Of a stretch of DNA of 64,000 nucleotides, positions 1 through 11,076 are shown one piece after another. The first letter of the stretch is position 1. Every line of letters begins with the position of its first letter. The DNA is from Hirsutella rhossiliensis (lineage: Eukaryota > Ascomycota > Sordariomycetes > Hypocreales > Ophiocordycipitaceae). The position numbers were made by a program, and so were the translations under genes. The DNA lies in assembly GCF_020360975.1 (NCBI RefSeq), contig NW_025408671.1, positions 2,604,001-2,668,000 of the forward strand, written 5' to 3'. The notes beneath the pieces are model-generated. The model was not told where the DNA came from. It did no database searches and was given only the letters and a program-made list of their open reading frames with translations.

Positions 1-636
1 GAAGTATCGTTTGGCTGCTCGAATCCCGGGCTGGTCGAATCTGTCCATCTCCGACTGAGGTTCTTCCGGCTTCTTTCGGCTGCCACCTATGTCCTTGGCA
101 AACGGTCGGATCTCAATAAGCTGTACGAAGACTTTGCCGCAGCTATAAAGGTGCTCCCTCTGCAGATGTTTGCTCTGTTTGTGTCGCAAAGGGATAATCC
201 ACTACTGCGCGAAACCCACGTCACCATCACCAAGGAGCTCTTCCACCTACTGCTACCCTCGAGGTACAAGGACCCCAGAAGCGTGGACCCGGAAGGCGAC
301 GCCCTGGGCAGCCTGACCATGCCCATGCTGGAGCACTGCTACATGTCATCGCCGGCCAACACGGTTGGCCTAGAGGACAATGCGAAGCTGTCTCTGGTGG
401 TCGAGAACGCGATGCACCTGCTGTGGATCTGCGACGTGGTCGCGTATACGGACAGCTTCGCCAAAGCGGCCGAGAGGGGCATCGAGGCGCGGGAGGTAAA
501 GGCCAAGAAGAGGCGAACGGGCAAGATGCGCGCCGACGCCGGCGATGTCGTGGCGCAAGCCGTCCTGGCGGGCTCTGCCCAGAGAATACGCGTTTTGTTA
601 CAGTTGCTGGAGGCGTCGGCTGATGCGGAGGAGTGA
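1..636 (+). CDS. 3' end of an unrecognised protein-coding gene
   Basis: The reading frame is open from base 1 to a TGA at 634-636 with no start of its own, so this is the C-terminal ~211 residues of a gene entering from the left. The visible part is mostly alpha-helical. It contains a conserved-looking block around residues 50-140 (NPLLRETHVTITKELF, then LLLPSRYKDPR, then SLTMPMLEHCY) and a basic patch KAKKRRTGK near residue 176. There is no signal peptide or membrane span in this part. The helical, repeat-like character made me think of the C-terminus of a Mus7/Mms22-type replication-repair scaffold, but that is a guess from general impression, not a motif match. It converges on the complex I assembly factor gene, with 593 bp between the stop codons. 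Confidence 0.75.
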   Translation, partial: EVSFGCSNPGLVESVHLRLRFFRLLSAATYVLGKRSDLNKLYEDFAAAIKVLPLQMFALFVSQRDNPLLRETHVTITKELFHLLLPSRYKDPRSVDPEGDALGSLTMPMLEHCYMSSPANTVGLEDNAKLSLVVENAMHLLWICDVVAYTDSFAKAAERGIEAREVKAKKRRTGKMRADAGDVVAQAVLAGSAQRIRVLLQLLEASADAEE

Positions 637-1229
637 TGCTGATGGACCCTTTGAAGAATCGAGTGGTGACAACGACTTGGGATGACTGCTGAATTGCGAG
701 GGCGTTGGGACTTGGGCTGGACACGGCGCAGTGAGGGCTTTGGGGCACTGGACGTGGACTCTTTGAGGCGGCGATGACAACTGAGGATGTTTCGGAGGAT
801 GTTCGATGATGAACTCGGACCCATTCATGGCGGGCCCTGTGGCCGACTGTTTAATATTGTTGACGAACAGACGAGTATCGACATGGCGGGCCGTCGACAA
901 GCTTGACCCATTCCACGCATTCGGGGCCCGATTCTGCAGCTGAGACGTGGAGAGTGCACGACAAAGACGCTTGATTGACACGGACACCTACCTAACTAAA
1001 CCGCCTTGCGAGGTAGATTATCAGTCCTTTTTAAGACAGCTGGCGACGCGGTAATTTATATCCACATGGATGCGTAGCGCATCGGCGCTTATATTCACAA
1101 AGTTAAACCCTTTGGACAGCAACGCAAGGCGTGGACCAGGCTTGAGCCAGAAGACACCTTCACACAGCCTCACCACTTTGTCACGACCAGGGCCCTGCTC
1201 CTCGGGAGTTATTTTGAGTCTTTTTACCA
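637..1229. other. Convergent intergenic region
   Basis: This is the space between two converging stop codons and presumably holds both 3' UTRs. An ACCTACCTAA element sits at 987-996. I see no coding-like frame or structured RNA here. Confidence 0.6.
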
Positions 1230-1896
1230 TCAGCGGGGATTCCAGGGCGCGGGCTGCCAATTCTCGCCTGGTCCACGAGCTTTGGTGGTAGTCTCTGGGT
1301 CATCTTTTCCGGGCGGCTGGACTCTTTGCTGCCCTCTTCCAAATCGCGGCGCTTGACTCTGCTGAGCGGGCTGGGGGCCTCCAGGCAGCGCGTCGACGGG
1401 GCTGTCTGTGACTCGGGGCTTGGCCTCCCAGCGCGCATCGGCCTGCGCAGCAAGCAGCTTGATGCGCTCCTGGCGCTGGACGTCGTCGCGCTGCTCGGCG
1501 AGAGACGGGGGTTCATGACGGGTCTGGCGCAGCCACTGGTGCCAGAGCGGGCTAACCTTGACCTCGGAATAGGGCATGGATCGAGGGTAGTGGACGATGC
1601 GGCGCCAGGGCTCGGTGGCGGCATGGGAGTCGGGGTAGTCGGAAGGAGGGCCGCGGGTGGTGAGGCGGAATTGCCAGTACGTGTTGCCCTGGAGGTCGTA
1701 GCCTAGGTGTGTTAGTGAAGCTACGGGCCGGGGTAAAAGGTGGCCGAGGCACGGGGAGGGAGAGGGAGGACGGTCAGCTGAGGTGAAGAAGAGAAGTTGG
1801 AGGCTCACCGACGAAGAAGCGTTTCCGCCACGGGAGTTGCAGGGCCTTCCACGCGTGCCAGGCCTGCGCGAGGGGGCCTATCCGCTTGGGAGCCAT
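1230..1896 (-). CDS. NDUFA12/NDUFAF2-family complex I assembly factor
   Basis: Two exons on the minus strand, 1896..1809 and 1702..1230, give 186 residues. The intron has a GTGAGC donor and CCTAG acceptor, and phase 1 is kept across the junction. The joined sequence reads RKRFFVGYDLQGNTYWQF, the hallmark of the NDUFA12 superfamily. It continues with WRRIVHYPRSMPYSEVKVSP and LWHQWLRQTRHEPPSLAEQ, then a Gln/Pro-rich linker and a C-terminal NWQPAPW motif. The extended tail and assembly-factor type motif favour the mitochondrial NDUFAF2 (B17.2L/mimitin) group over the structural subunit NDUFA12. Members of that group assist late assembly of respiratory complex I. No cleavable presequence is obvious, which is usual for the family. 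It is transcribed divergently from the transgelin gene. Confidence 0.88.
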
Positions 1897-2643
1897 GGGA
1901 CGGCCGGTCGGGGAGAGACAACACTCCGGTGGACAGGAAGACGTCCCTGCGTGCAAAATGTCAAAGGCGGTGATAGTGTCGAAGATGGAGGTTGCGCCAT
2001 AGCCAAGTTCGTCGGGGCGGTGCAGCACCAGCCACATTCACGCGGCATGCTGCGGCCCATCGCCCACGTCACTCGGGTCCCCACTGCTGCTTTAGCAAAG
2101 GACCAAGCCTTATGCTCTCTCTCCTTCTCAATCTCACTCTCTCCAAGTATCCAGATCTCCATCTTTTTATTTGTTTGTTTTGTTTCCTGCGCCGACGGGC
2201 AGCGACGGGACGCAAATTACCGGCCTCGGCAGCCATCGTCGTTATCCGACAAGCATCCCCCGCCAAATGCCGCGGACGCTCTTCAACGCCTACGATATTC
2301 GCACACACGACAGCTGAACCCCCTCTTTCCGCCCCGCGCCGCTACGACAAACAAGAAGGACATTCCAGAAGACAACGAGGCCCCGGCCCTCCCCTCTCTT
2401 CTTTTCCCCGGGGTGCTTGCTATGCGTCAAATACCAAGTCCGTGATTCTCAGGTTCGACTGCATTCCGACGACGCCTCCTTCTCATTGGACGCCTTCACG
2501 GCCTCGAGGACGCGCAACACGAAAGTGACCCCTGCTCTGCATCGACTGTGCGCAAAACCCCAGGCTCCGGTAGCACGAGACTGCATCTGCAATCCAAGAA
2601 GAAGAGTTTCCCGATTCCGAGGGCACGCCGCCCATAAATCGCC
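1897..2643. promoter_or_regulatory. Divergent promoter between complex I factor and transgelin genes
   Basis: 747 bp separate the two start codons. The transgelin-proximal half is rich in C and T on the plus strand, as fungal promoters and leaders often are. I see no convincing TATA box or open reading frame with coding character. Confidence 0.45.
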
Positions 2644-4750
2644 ATGGCTTCCGTCACGTCCCTCGACAAGGACCTGCGCAAGCTGCGCCTCGACAAATAC
2701 ACACCCGCCGCTGCCAGCGAGGCCCGTTCGTGGATCGAGGAAAGACTCGGCGAGAAACTCCCTTCGCCTGATCTCCTCGAAGCCCTGAAAGATGGCGTTG
2801 CCCTGTGCAAGTATGCGCCGAATCCCCGCCCCCTCCCGCCTCCCCTGCGCGCCCTGGCTCCTGCGCGCCCTGGCTGACCTCCTCACCACCCCCAGGCTCG
2901 TCAACATGGCCCTTCCTCCGCCCGGTGTCAAGTTCAAGCAGTCCGCCATGCCCTTTGTCCAGATGGAGAACATCTCTATCTTCCTCCGCGCCTGCCAGGC
3001 CCCGCCCCTCAACCTGCACCAGCACGACATCTTCCTCACCGTCGACCTATTTGAGCAAAAAGACCCGACCCAGGTATTGCAGTGCCTCGGCGCCTTTAGC
3101 AGAGCTGCCAACGCCGCCGACCCCGTCACCTTCCCTACCACCATGGGACCCCGATCGCGAATAGGAGGCGTGAGTCCCCAGGCCACCGGTCCCGCTTCCC
3201 CGATAGCCCTCCGCAACAGGGGTGCTTCCATCGCCAGCAACTCCTCCTCCGCCTACGGCGCCTCCAGGCCAGTTCTGCCCCACCGGACCGGTGACTCCGC
3301 CTCGGGCCGATGGAGCCCATCCAGAAGCCCTACCAGAAGTCACCTCAAGAGCCCATCCAACGGAGGCTCACCGAGCCGTGTCAGCACCTGGAGCAGGAGG
3401 GATCAAGAATCCGTCACGTCTCCAGCGTGGAACATTGCCCAGTATGGCTACATGGGGGGCGCCAGCCAGGGCAACCTGGGAATCTCGTTTGGTGGACGGA
3501 GACAAATCACCGGGGCTGGACCTCAGGTCCCTAGCCTTGCTGAGAAGGAGCGCCTTCGAAGAGAAGAGGAGGAGCGCCAACGCCAAGAATCAGAGGAGGA
3601 GGAGGGCCGCCGCCGCGCAGAGGCTGAGGCGGAAGAGGAGCAGGCCAAGAGAGAGGAAGAGCGCAGGTGGGAGGAGGAGACGGAACGACTACGCGAGGCG
3701 GAGCGGCGCAAGGCCGAAGAGGAGCAGCGCCAATGGGATGAACAGGAGCGGCAATGGCAGCAGACGGAACAGAAGCGCCGCCAGGAAGAGCAGGAGGCGC
3801 AGGCCCGCCTCGAAGAAGAGCGCCGCCGCGTCAGGAGCCGGAGCGACAACCGACTGCGAGGCCAATTTTTGAGCCAGTACCAGGCCGAGCAGGACGACGC
3901 GGACAGTAGCCCCAGCGGCCAGGTCAGGGAGCTGGAAAAGGCGCTCGAGCTAGCTCGCCAACGCGAGGCCGAGTACGAACGCGAGCGCCAACAGCGGGCC
4001 CCGCGTCCTGGCAGGGCCGTCAGCGAAAAGGCGGCGCCTCGCCCGCCGCCCCCGGTCAAGAGCTCGAGCCGTGTCAAGACGCGCGTCGACTCATGGTCCA
4101 AGAACGAGCGCGAATTTCTACAGACACAGTGGGAGCAAGAGCAGGAACAAAAGGCGGCGCAAGAAGCCCAAGTGGCGGCACCCGACAACGCCCAGCCCGA
4201 CGCCGAGTCACCCGTCGCCTCCCCACGGCCCCTGCCCGACCCAACCGCCGCCGCCGGGCCCAAGAGCAGAAGCTCCACCGCCGGAAGCCGGCCACTCCCC
4301 GATCCAGCAAAGCATAGCTCCCCAGCGACGCCGCAGAGCCGGACGGACCGCCTCGTCAGTGCCGGTCACACACCGGCGTCGCAGCCGTCGCCTTCGCAGC
4401 CGCAACCGACGTACTCGCATGAGCTCGACGCGACGGCGAGGCGCGACGGTGAGGACCGGCGCCGGGTGCAGAGCCAAAGCAAGGCCAGGGCCGACGCGTG
4501 GGCGTCCAAGTCGCTGCTCGAACGCGAGATGGAGATGGAGCGCCAGCGCCAGCGCGAGTGGGAGGAGGCGCAGAAGGAGACGGCGAAGGCAGTGCGCTCG
4601 GGCGACGGCGGCGGCGTCGACGGCCGCTGGGACGTGGGCCAGTGGAGCGGCTACACGGGCGGCGACGGTCAGAACCGGGGGACGCAGGGCATCGGGGCCG
4701 GGAGGAGGCAGATTGTCGGCCCGCGCCCGCTGCCGGGGTCCAATCACTGA
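2644..4750 (+). CDS. Transgelin/SM22-like calponin-homology protein with long charged tail
   Basis: Two exons (2644..2810, 2896..4750; GTATGC donor, CCCCAG acceptor) give 673 residues. Residues 1-150 are a single calponin homology domain: LRLDKYTPAAASEARSWIEE, DGVALCKLVNMALPPP joined across the intron, then VQMENISIFLRAC and VDLFEQKDPTQVLQCL. This is the arrangement of Scp1/Stg1/transgelin, which bundle F-actin. Residues about 234-260 (WNIAQYGYMGGASQGNLG, ending GRRQITG) resemble a calponin repeat. Residues about 634-670 (RWDVGQWSGYTGG, ending GRRQIVGPRPLP) look like a second, diverged one. Between them lie a very long Glu/Arg/Gln-rich helix (about 270-367, likely coiled coil or single alpha-helix), a Pro/Ser-rich disordered part and a second short charged helix (about 597-625). 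Yeast Scp1 is only about 200 residues, so the tail is a large addition. The start is the first ATG, with a good context (CGCCATGG). Confidence 0.88.
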
Positions 4751-5620
4751 GACAGCTTCCTTTTGTTCTACGTTTATGTTTTCCTCGTGTTCTGTAGAGG
4801 CAGGGGCGCAAGGAAAAGAAGGTCATCGGTGCCCGGGGCGGATGTGACTTGCCTTTTGCTTTCCAAGGTTTTGGCTTTTCCTTGTTTTACTTCCTTCTCG
4901 TCATCAACATCACACAATCGTCGCCGCTCGAACCTTTTTTTGGGTGAGATTTTTTTAAAAGTTTATTGGCTTTTCCATCCACGGTATATAAAACTACTTA
5001 TTCGTGTATGTGATGCTCAAGTCTTGGCTTGCCCAGAACGTGTATGTCTAGGATGACGCAAAAAACAACGCAAGTAAACCAAACCTTCATCTCCTCCAAC
5101 GTTGGTCAGCCGCCTCTGCCCCCAATTGACCTGAGGACCGACCGACGGCTTCGACCCTCGACAGGCCGTCAACGCCGGGTACGAGAGGGACTGAGAGCGT
5201 TCACACGACAGGAGACGTCGGGTGGACGATCCTGACGCCCCTGCCTTGGCGAAGCCGGTGTGCCGACCCCTACCCCGCGGAGCCAAGGCGAGGGTCGCAC
5301 GACTGGGTGTCAAGTAAGCCGTCTGCAGCTCGGACGAGGACGAAATCATTCCAACGTCCCAAATCTCGACCCAAGCAAAGACCGGGAAGACCGGGCATGG
5401 TTCAACGCAAACGCGGGGTCGCTGCGGGTGTCTGCCATACCATGGCGCATGGGATCGATCATCTGTACCATCTCGCAATCCTGGTCCGTCATCCTCCCCC
5501 ACTGCCACCGCCGCCCTGTTCAGTCCGTCGACGGACTCAACTGTTGTGGGGATTGATGGCAGGTTTTTCCCCATGCTGTTCATCCCTGTGTCCAGTCATC
5601 ATTCGTCCTGACCCCGAGTC
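4751..5620. other. Convergent intergenic region
   Basis: This region lies between the transgelin stop and the SET-MYND stop. An AT-rich stretch with GTATATAAAAC at about 4985-4995 is probably part of the transgelin 3' UTR or polyadenylation region. No coding-like frame is visible. Confidence 0.55.
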
Positions 5621-7267
5621 TCAACTCTGTGCGGCAGCCTCAGTCCTGCAGCGCTGGCACATGCACCAGCCTCCGAGGCTGCCTCGCGCCCACTCCCGCC
5701 GTGGCTGCACGGGAAGCGACACGTCGCAATAGTGATTGAGTATCTCTTCCCCTCGCCTGATGCCCCCAGGCTTGCCGCCGACGATGCGCTCTTTCCGCGC
5801 CCAGAGAACCATGCGCCCGCCCCAGTCCCAGGTGACGTTGGGGTCGCAGTCATGGTTAGCAAGGCACCAATATGGATGGACCGCTGCCACGTCGGGCCGG
5901 CCATCGCGAGGGTTCTTCCGCGCCGAAGCGGTCCCCCGGAACTTGGCATACAGCGTATTGAGAACCCAGACGTCGTACTCGGGAAGCGACGCGAAAATGT
6001 CTACGTCCATCTTCTCGAGTACGTGTAGCGGCGTCTCAATGTTGTACTTGAAGGAGAAAGGCAGCGTCCACTCGGGCGGAGGTCCCGCGTTTGGGTCGAC
6101 GTTGATGTCGTTGGCACGTGTCGGCAAAAAGTCGCCCCAGATGAATTTGACCTCACGCGCGTCGAGCGGGTTGATTTCCTGGTGGGCGGCCAGGGCCAGG
6201 ACGCGGGCAAGAAGCAGCAGGTAAAGCGTCTCGTCAGCTTCGAAGGCGTCCGGATCCTTGGCTATGGCATCGACATCCTTGTCGCAGACGGCAGGATGGT
6301 AACGCTTCTGGGCTTCGTCGTGGCAATAGCCGCTGCAAAAGACGGTGTCGAGGCACCCGTCGCAGTTGACGGGGCCGTTCTCGCTGCCGAGCGGGGGCAG
6401 CTCGGAACTGCAAGCGTCGCAGATCGAGTCCTTGAGTCGGTTGTTGGCCGTCAAGAGCGAGTATTCCTTGAGCACAGCCTCTCCCGGCTCGATGTCTTCC
6501 TGTGCAAAGACGCCGAGCTGTTTGCAGGTGGGGATTATTTCATAGCTGTCGGTCTCACAGGCGCCTTCCAGCAGCACCGGCAAGGTTGCCACCCGAACGG
6601 CACACTTGGGAGCCATGACCTTTAGGTCTGCGTTGAGGGTAGCCAGCGACTTGGACGAAAACCGATCCGGCTCGTGCTCGTTCCAGGGATACACTTCGCG
6701 GCGAACCAAGCCGTGGTCGGGGAGGTCGTTGATGTCAAAGTCGTCGCGGCGAAGCTTTCGACGGCCAACAGCCTGGATGTGGGCCTTTGTGTTGAGCAAT
6801 TCTTGGTTGTCAGGGGTCATGCGCAGGCCTCTGTAGCAAAAGCTGGCAGCGCTCTTGAGGCAGCCGCATAGCAGCAAGCTTAGAGAAAGGATCTGATAGG
6901 CTCGGATGGAGCCGATTGTGGCGAGGCGGCGAGCGGCCGTCTTGCCGTCGTCGGAGTCGGCCGGATCGGAGGCCGACCACATTGCAGAAAGATTACCGTG
7001 GGTTAATACCTCGGGACAAGGAACGGCGGAGCGCATCAGGAGACTCTCGAGAGCCTGATCGTGGTACTCGAACCCCTCATTGGCGACCTCATCAGCCAAG
7101 AGGAGGGCCCGATAGGCATCGCCGGCGGCGAGATCAGGATAGCCCAGGTCTGAGTAGACGACAGCACGCTCGAGGTAGAGTATCAGGTCGTAGGGCAAGC
7201 TTCCAAGCCCCTCGGTCAACTGAGCGCGGCGGTCGAGCAGCTGCTCGTGGCGGGCGTCGTGGTCCAT
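5621..7267 (-). CDS. SET-MYND (SMYD-type) protein with N-terminal TPR-like region
   Basis: A single exon of 548 residues. The N-terminal ~170 residues are helical and TPR-like (LYLERAVVYSDLGYPDLAAGDAYRAL; CGCLKSAASFCYRGLRMTPDNQELL). The SET fold starts at about 248 (GVFAQEDIEPGEAVLKE). It is interrupted by a MYND-like zinc cluster at 283-328 (CDAC, CDGC, FCSGYC, then H and C), and resumes with the catalytic NHDCDPN motif at 472-478 and GEEILNHYCD at 506-515. A post-SET cysteine pair CMCQRC follows at 535-540. This split SET arrangement is that of SMYD proteins, which methylate lysines in histones or other proteins. The Asn-His and Tyr residues expected for S-adenosylmethionine binding and catalysis are present, so it may be active. 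The substrate cannot be inferred. The start codon is the first ATG, followed by MDHDARHEQLL. Confidence 0.88.
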   Translation of the reverse strand: MDHDARHEQLLDRRAQLTEGLGSLPYDLILYLERAVVYSDLGYPDLAAGDAYRALLLADEVANEGFEYHDQALESLLMRSAVPCPEVLTHGNLSAMWSASDPADSDDGKTAARRLATIGSIRAYQILSLSLLLCGCLKSAASFCYRGLRMTPDNQELLNTKAHIQAVGRRKLRRDDFDINDLPDHGLVRREVYPWNEHEPDRFSSKSLATLNADLKVMAPKCAVRVATLPVLLEGACETDSYEIIPTCKQLGVFAQEDIEPGEAVLKEYSLLTANNRLKDSICDACSSELPPLGSENGPVNCDGCLDTVFCSGYCHDEAQKRYHPAVCDKDVDAIAKDPDAFEADETLYLLLLARVLALAAHQEINPLDAREVKFIWGDFLPTRANDINVDPNAGPPPEWTLPFSFKYNIETPLHVLEKMDVDIFASLPEYDVWVLNTLYAKFRGTASARKNPRDGRPDVAAVHPYWCLANHDCDPNVTWDWGGRMVLWARKERIVGGKPGGIRRGEEILNHYCDVSLPVQPRREWARGSLGGWCMCQRCRTEAAAQS

Positions 7268-9838
7268 GGTTGGAGCTCGGAAGGGGTAATGCGTCAGGGC
7301 CCAGTGCGTTAAAGAAGAGGAGGGGGCCCCGCCAAAGAGGGTGTCATTCAGGAGTCAGGGTGTCATTCAGGAGTCGGCTGGCTCCTGATGGTGTTGGTGC
7401 CCGCTCGGTGGGAGAGAGAAGAGAAAACTCCCAGTCTGGTTCCTTGGCCGGGGCTTGACGTGGGGCAAGTCGATTCGAGGGAGATGCCAAGGCAGGGCCT
7501 CACGACAGGCCGCAGAAGGCTCCTGTTCAGGGCCAGGGCCAGGGCCGAGGTGGCATATGATGACAGGGTCCAGATGGAGGCCCTCCTCGGACAGCTTTGT
7601 CGTGGGAAGCCGGGTGCAGCGAGCGGGAGGGCAGGAGGATGCAGCGACGTCTCGAGAGAGGGTTAGCTCGGAGTCCCGTGACAGGCCCGACGAGATGATG
7701 GACAAGTCAGGGAAGGATCGTTGTTCCAAGTGCCAAGGGCCATCCGAGGCGGCAGCAAGGTTGCCGTCGACGACGTCTGCTGGGAAGGGATTTATACTGG
7801 TATCTCGACGAGTTGCTCGCAGGGGCCGAGTATAAAGTGGTGCCTTGGGTAGGGCGGCGAATCAGCAAGACCGTGGTCTAGACCACGACCCGGCGCACGC
7901 CGATTATGCAGAGGCAGCGAGCGCGCGCGGGCGTGAGCGTGTGTGCGCGTGTGTGCGAAGAAGGGTTGGAGGGGAAATAACAGGAAAAGTAAAGCGGTGG
8001 ACCGGGGGGGGGAAAAGTGAGGGCACCATGATGGATTGGAGGGTCCGATCGGCACCTGCCTGCATAGGGCAGCCCGGATTAGCCACCAAAGCAAGTAGCG
8101 AGTACCACCAAGCACACGCAGAGGACGCATGCGGGGAGGTAGCTGTACGTGCCGTGCTGGACGAGCGAGAAAAACCAGGGTCCAGTCCAGTGAATCTGCT
8201 AACAAACACACTACTGGACGCAATCAAGCCCGCAGGCAATAAGGGGTCCAGTAGGCTGTCGTGTTGCCGTGGCACGGAAGTATGAAGGGAATACTGCAGG
8301 GTCCTCGCTCTGTACGACGGGGCCAGTTCACACCGGTATAGGTTTGGCGATGAAGACTCGGCGAAGAGCCTCGAGCGATCGAGAGCCAGAAGTACGTACC
8401 GCTCTCACCCACTCAGCAAGATGGAAGCCAACAGGAGGCCCAGAGGCCGAGGCCCTGGAGCTGCGCCTCCCGCACTCGCCACTCCGCGTCCACCTCAGCC
8501 TCCACTACCGTACCAGCACTAATTACAGTACAAGGTAATTAGGTAGGTGCTGTAAGTTACTCTCCAGTAAAAACAGGTCACAGCACCACCGGTGATATGT
8601 CATGTCATCAGTGTATGAGCGGCGGCGGACCATGAGCATGGCCGGATGCCGAGCCAATGGAAACGACTGGCCCCGGTTTGCTGTAGGTACGACGATACTG
8701 TACACAGGCCTGCCGCGCTGGGCAAGAGCCTAAATTTAGAATTGCAGTCGCCCACCCAACAGTAACTGTACTGTACCTACCTAGGTGAGCTCCCTGGCTC
8801 ATACATAAGTTGCCTAGCTAGACCTAGAGTTCCATCTCGATCCTCTTCTTCTCGTACGATTATTCCACTGTGCCGTGCATTCGCGTCCAGAGGTCACCCA
8901 GCCCTCCAATTGGCCTCGGCAGACATGAGGCCACCAAAAAGCAAGCCACTGCTGAAGAGAGGACAGGCATCACGCCACAGCCGCCGCCTAGCCAGGGATG
9001 CCTTGCTTGAACAGGAATAAGCAGCTGGGCTATCGCCATTTGCGACAAGCTCCGGGCGCCTGTCATGTCCACCCCTCCCCTCCCAAGCTCCCAAGCTCCC
9101 AAGCTCCCAAGCTCCCCCGCAAACATGTTGGCTGCAAGGCCGAGATGCTGCATGGTTTCCGGACATATGTCCGGGACCAAAGCAGTCAACGATGCGGCGG
9201 TCCAGAATGCGCCCCCCCGTTGCATACGGTGTGCTGTATGTACGTATTTCGGTGGCCCCCAACTGCTCTCATCCCTCGCTCCTCTCTCCCTCTGTCATCT
9301 TCATATTGAATAATCCGTCCTCGTTCTCGCCTGCCTTGGAAATTGGAAATGGCCATCAGCCACAGATCCTGCCATGTCACGTGCATTCCTCCATCGTCCA
9401 GCAAAGTACGGAGTAATTAGTCTTTATGTACCCCTTTCAGCGCTTTTGTCATCCGTCGCCCAATCCGGGCCGGCAGCGTCGGGCCGCCTGATAGCTGAAC
9501 CTCCATCATGGCAAGAGCTCTCTGTTTCACCGCCCCATTAGGCCTCTCTTATCGACAAGGCAGCCCCGCGCCTCAACCCAGCACCTTCAATCCCTCAACG
9601 CCATCCCACCGCCACTTGTCACCACCGCAAACCGACCCTCTCTTGTCCTCGTCGCCACGCCTCGCAGAAATTCACGCCCCCTCAAACACACCACCAACCC
9701 AATACACCCCAGCTCCTCGGCACACCCTCGCCGCGTTGCACACGCCAGCGACCACGACCAAGCCGACGACGTCGTCCACGGCGGAAAAGGAAATAGAAAC
9801 CCCCTACAAAGAGGAAGGACGCAAAATCTGCAAGCACC
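7268..9838. other. Long divergent intergenic region
   Basis: 2.57 kb lie between the SET-MYND and phosphogluconolactonase starts. I see no frame with coding character. The region holds an alternating purine-pyrimidine stretch near 7917-7959, an AGGTAGGT element near 8541, TACCTACCTAGGTGAG at about 8774-8789, an 8-bp tandem repeat at 9081-9116 and TACGGAGTA at 9407-9415. The last ~350 bp before 9839 are C-rich and probably the leader of the next gene. Confidence 0.55.
9081..9116. repeat. 8-bp tandem repeat, about 4.5 copies
   Basis: The unit TCCCAAGC is repeated four times exactly and followed by TCCC. It lies in non-coding DNA upstream of the phosphogluconolactonase gene. Confidence 0.9.
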
Positions 9839-10621
9839 ATGCCCAAGACGCAGCCCAATCTCTACGCCTTCCCCAGCGTCGACGCATTGGCACCCGCCCT
9901 GCGAGCCTACATTGTCCAGAGCCAGAGCAACGGCTTCGCCCGTCACGAAGTCTTCAAGGTAGCTGTCTCGGGCGGTTCTCTGCCCAAGACGCTTGCGGCC
10001 GCCCTGCTCGCTCCGTCATCCGGCCCCGACGACATCATCGACTTCAGAAGATGGGAAATCTTCTTTGCCGATGAGCGTGCCGTCCCCCTTGACCACGACG
10101 ACTCCAACTACTGCCTCCTCAAGGCCGAGCTGCTCGACAAGCTGCCCGCCGACCAGCGACCAACCGTCCACACCATCGATGCCACCGTGCTCGACGACGT
10201 TCAGGAGCTCGCCGACAGGTACGAAAAGACACTTGTCTCCAGCTTCGCCAGCCGCGACTCGGTCCGCTTGCCCGTCTTCGACCTACTGCTGCTCGGCTGC
10301 GGGCCCGATGGCCACACCTGCTCGCTCTTCCCGGGCCACGACCTGCTGCGCGAGGCCGACGCCTGGGTGGCTCCCATCGATGACTCACCCAAGCCTCCAC
10401 CCAATCGCATCACCCTGACGCTACCCGTTGTCATCCACGCCGTCCGCGTCGCCTTTGTCGCCACAGGAGCCGGTAAGAAGGACGTCATGAAGCAGATTTT
10501 CGACTCGTCCGATGGGCTGCCGTGTACCCTCGTCAACGAAGGCGCCGGCGACCGCTGCAGCTGGTTTGTGGATGAGCCCGCCGTCGAGGGCGTCGGCTTC
10601 CCAAGAAGAGCGTTCTTGTAA
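9839..10621 (+). CDS. 6-phosphogluconolactonase
   Basis: A single exon of 260 residues, the normal length for the SOL/6PGL family. Diagnostic segments are VAVSGGSLPKTL (phosphate-binding glycine loop, about residues 41-52), WEIFFADERAVPLDHDDSNY (about 77-96), LLLLGCGPDGHTCSLFPGH (about 150-168) and NRITLTLPVV (about 186-195). The enzyme hydrolyses 6-phosphogluconolactone to 6-phosphogluconate in the oxidative pentose phosphate pathway, in the cytosol. There is no targeting peptide. The start ATG lies in CACCATGCC after a long C/A-rich leader. It is comparable to yeast SOL3/SOL4 rather than the SOL1/SOL2 branch by length, but I cannot separate the paralogues with confidence. Confidence 0.93.
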   Translation: MPKTQPNLYAFPSVDALAPALRAYIVQSQSNGFARHEVFKVAVSGGSLPKTLAAALLAPSSGPDDIIDFRRWEIFFADERAVPLDHDDSNYCLLKAELLDKLPADQRPTVHTIDATVLDDVQELADRYEKTLVSSFASRDSVRLPVFDLLLLGCGPDGHTCSLFPGHDLLREADAWVAPIDDSPKPPPNRITLTLPVVIHAVRVAFVATGAGKKDVMKQIFDSSDGLPCTLVNEGAGDRCSWFVDEPAVEGVGFPRRAFL

Positions 10622-11076
10622 AGGGGGCGAGGCGGTAGAGCTTCGAGCTCACCGAGTGCAACGCCACTTTTACGTCTTCATCTTCCCAACCGTTTACGTC
10701 TTTTGATGATGTCAACGGCCATGACCCAGGGGCAGGGGATAATGAGAACTGGCTGATCCTCTGCGAGATTTGCAGCGGATGTTGAAAAGGACCATCATAA
10801 TAGCCTGGATCTAGATTTGCGGAGGAAACGAGCAGGGTACCGGCGTGGAATTTTCTAGAGAATTCAAAGAACTGATGTATCCGTCGAGCGAGACTCGTAG
10901 CCAGTCTGCACTCCATATATCGATCATGACGGAGAATAAATTGGCACGCAATGGACCTGAAGCTTCACAGAAGGTTGCAGTTCATGTACGCCGGCTTCTC
11001 CCCCGTCCACCGCTCGGCAGAAAAGGACCAATGTAGATGTTTGTTGCGCTAGGGAGAATAGGGGTAATGGTCCGTC
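10622..11076. other. Convergent intergenic region
   Basis: 455 bp lie between two converging stop codons. I see only presumptive 3' UTRs. Confidence 0.5.

Noticed and set aside
2792..2895. Unspliced start of the transgelin gene at 2792
   Set aside because: Using it would delete the first half of the CH domain. The GTATGC...CAG intron restores DGVALCKLVNMALPPP exactly.
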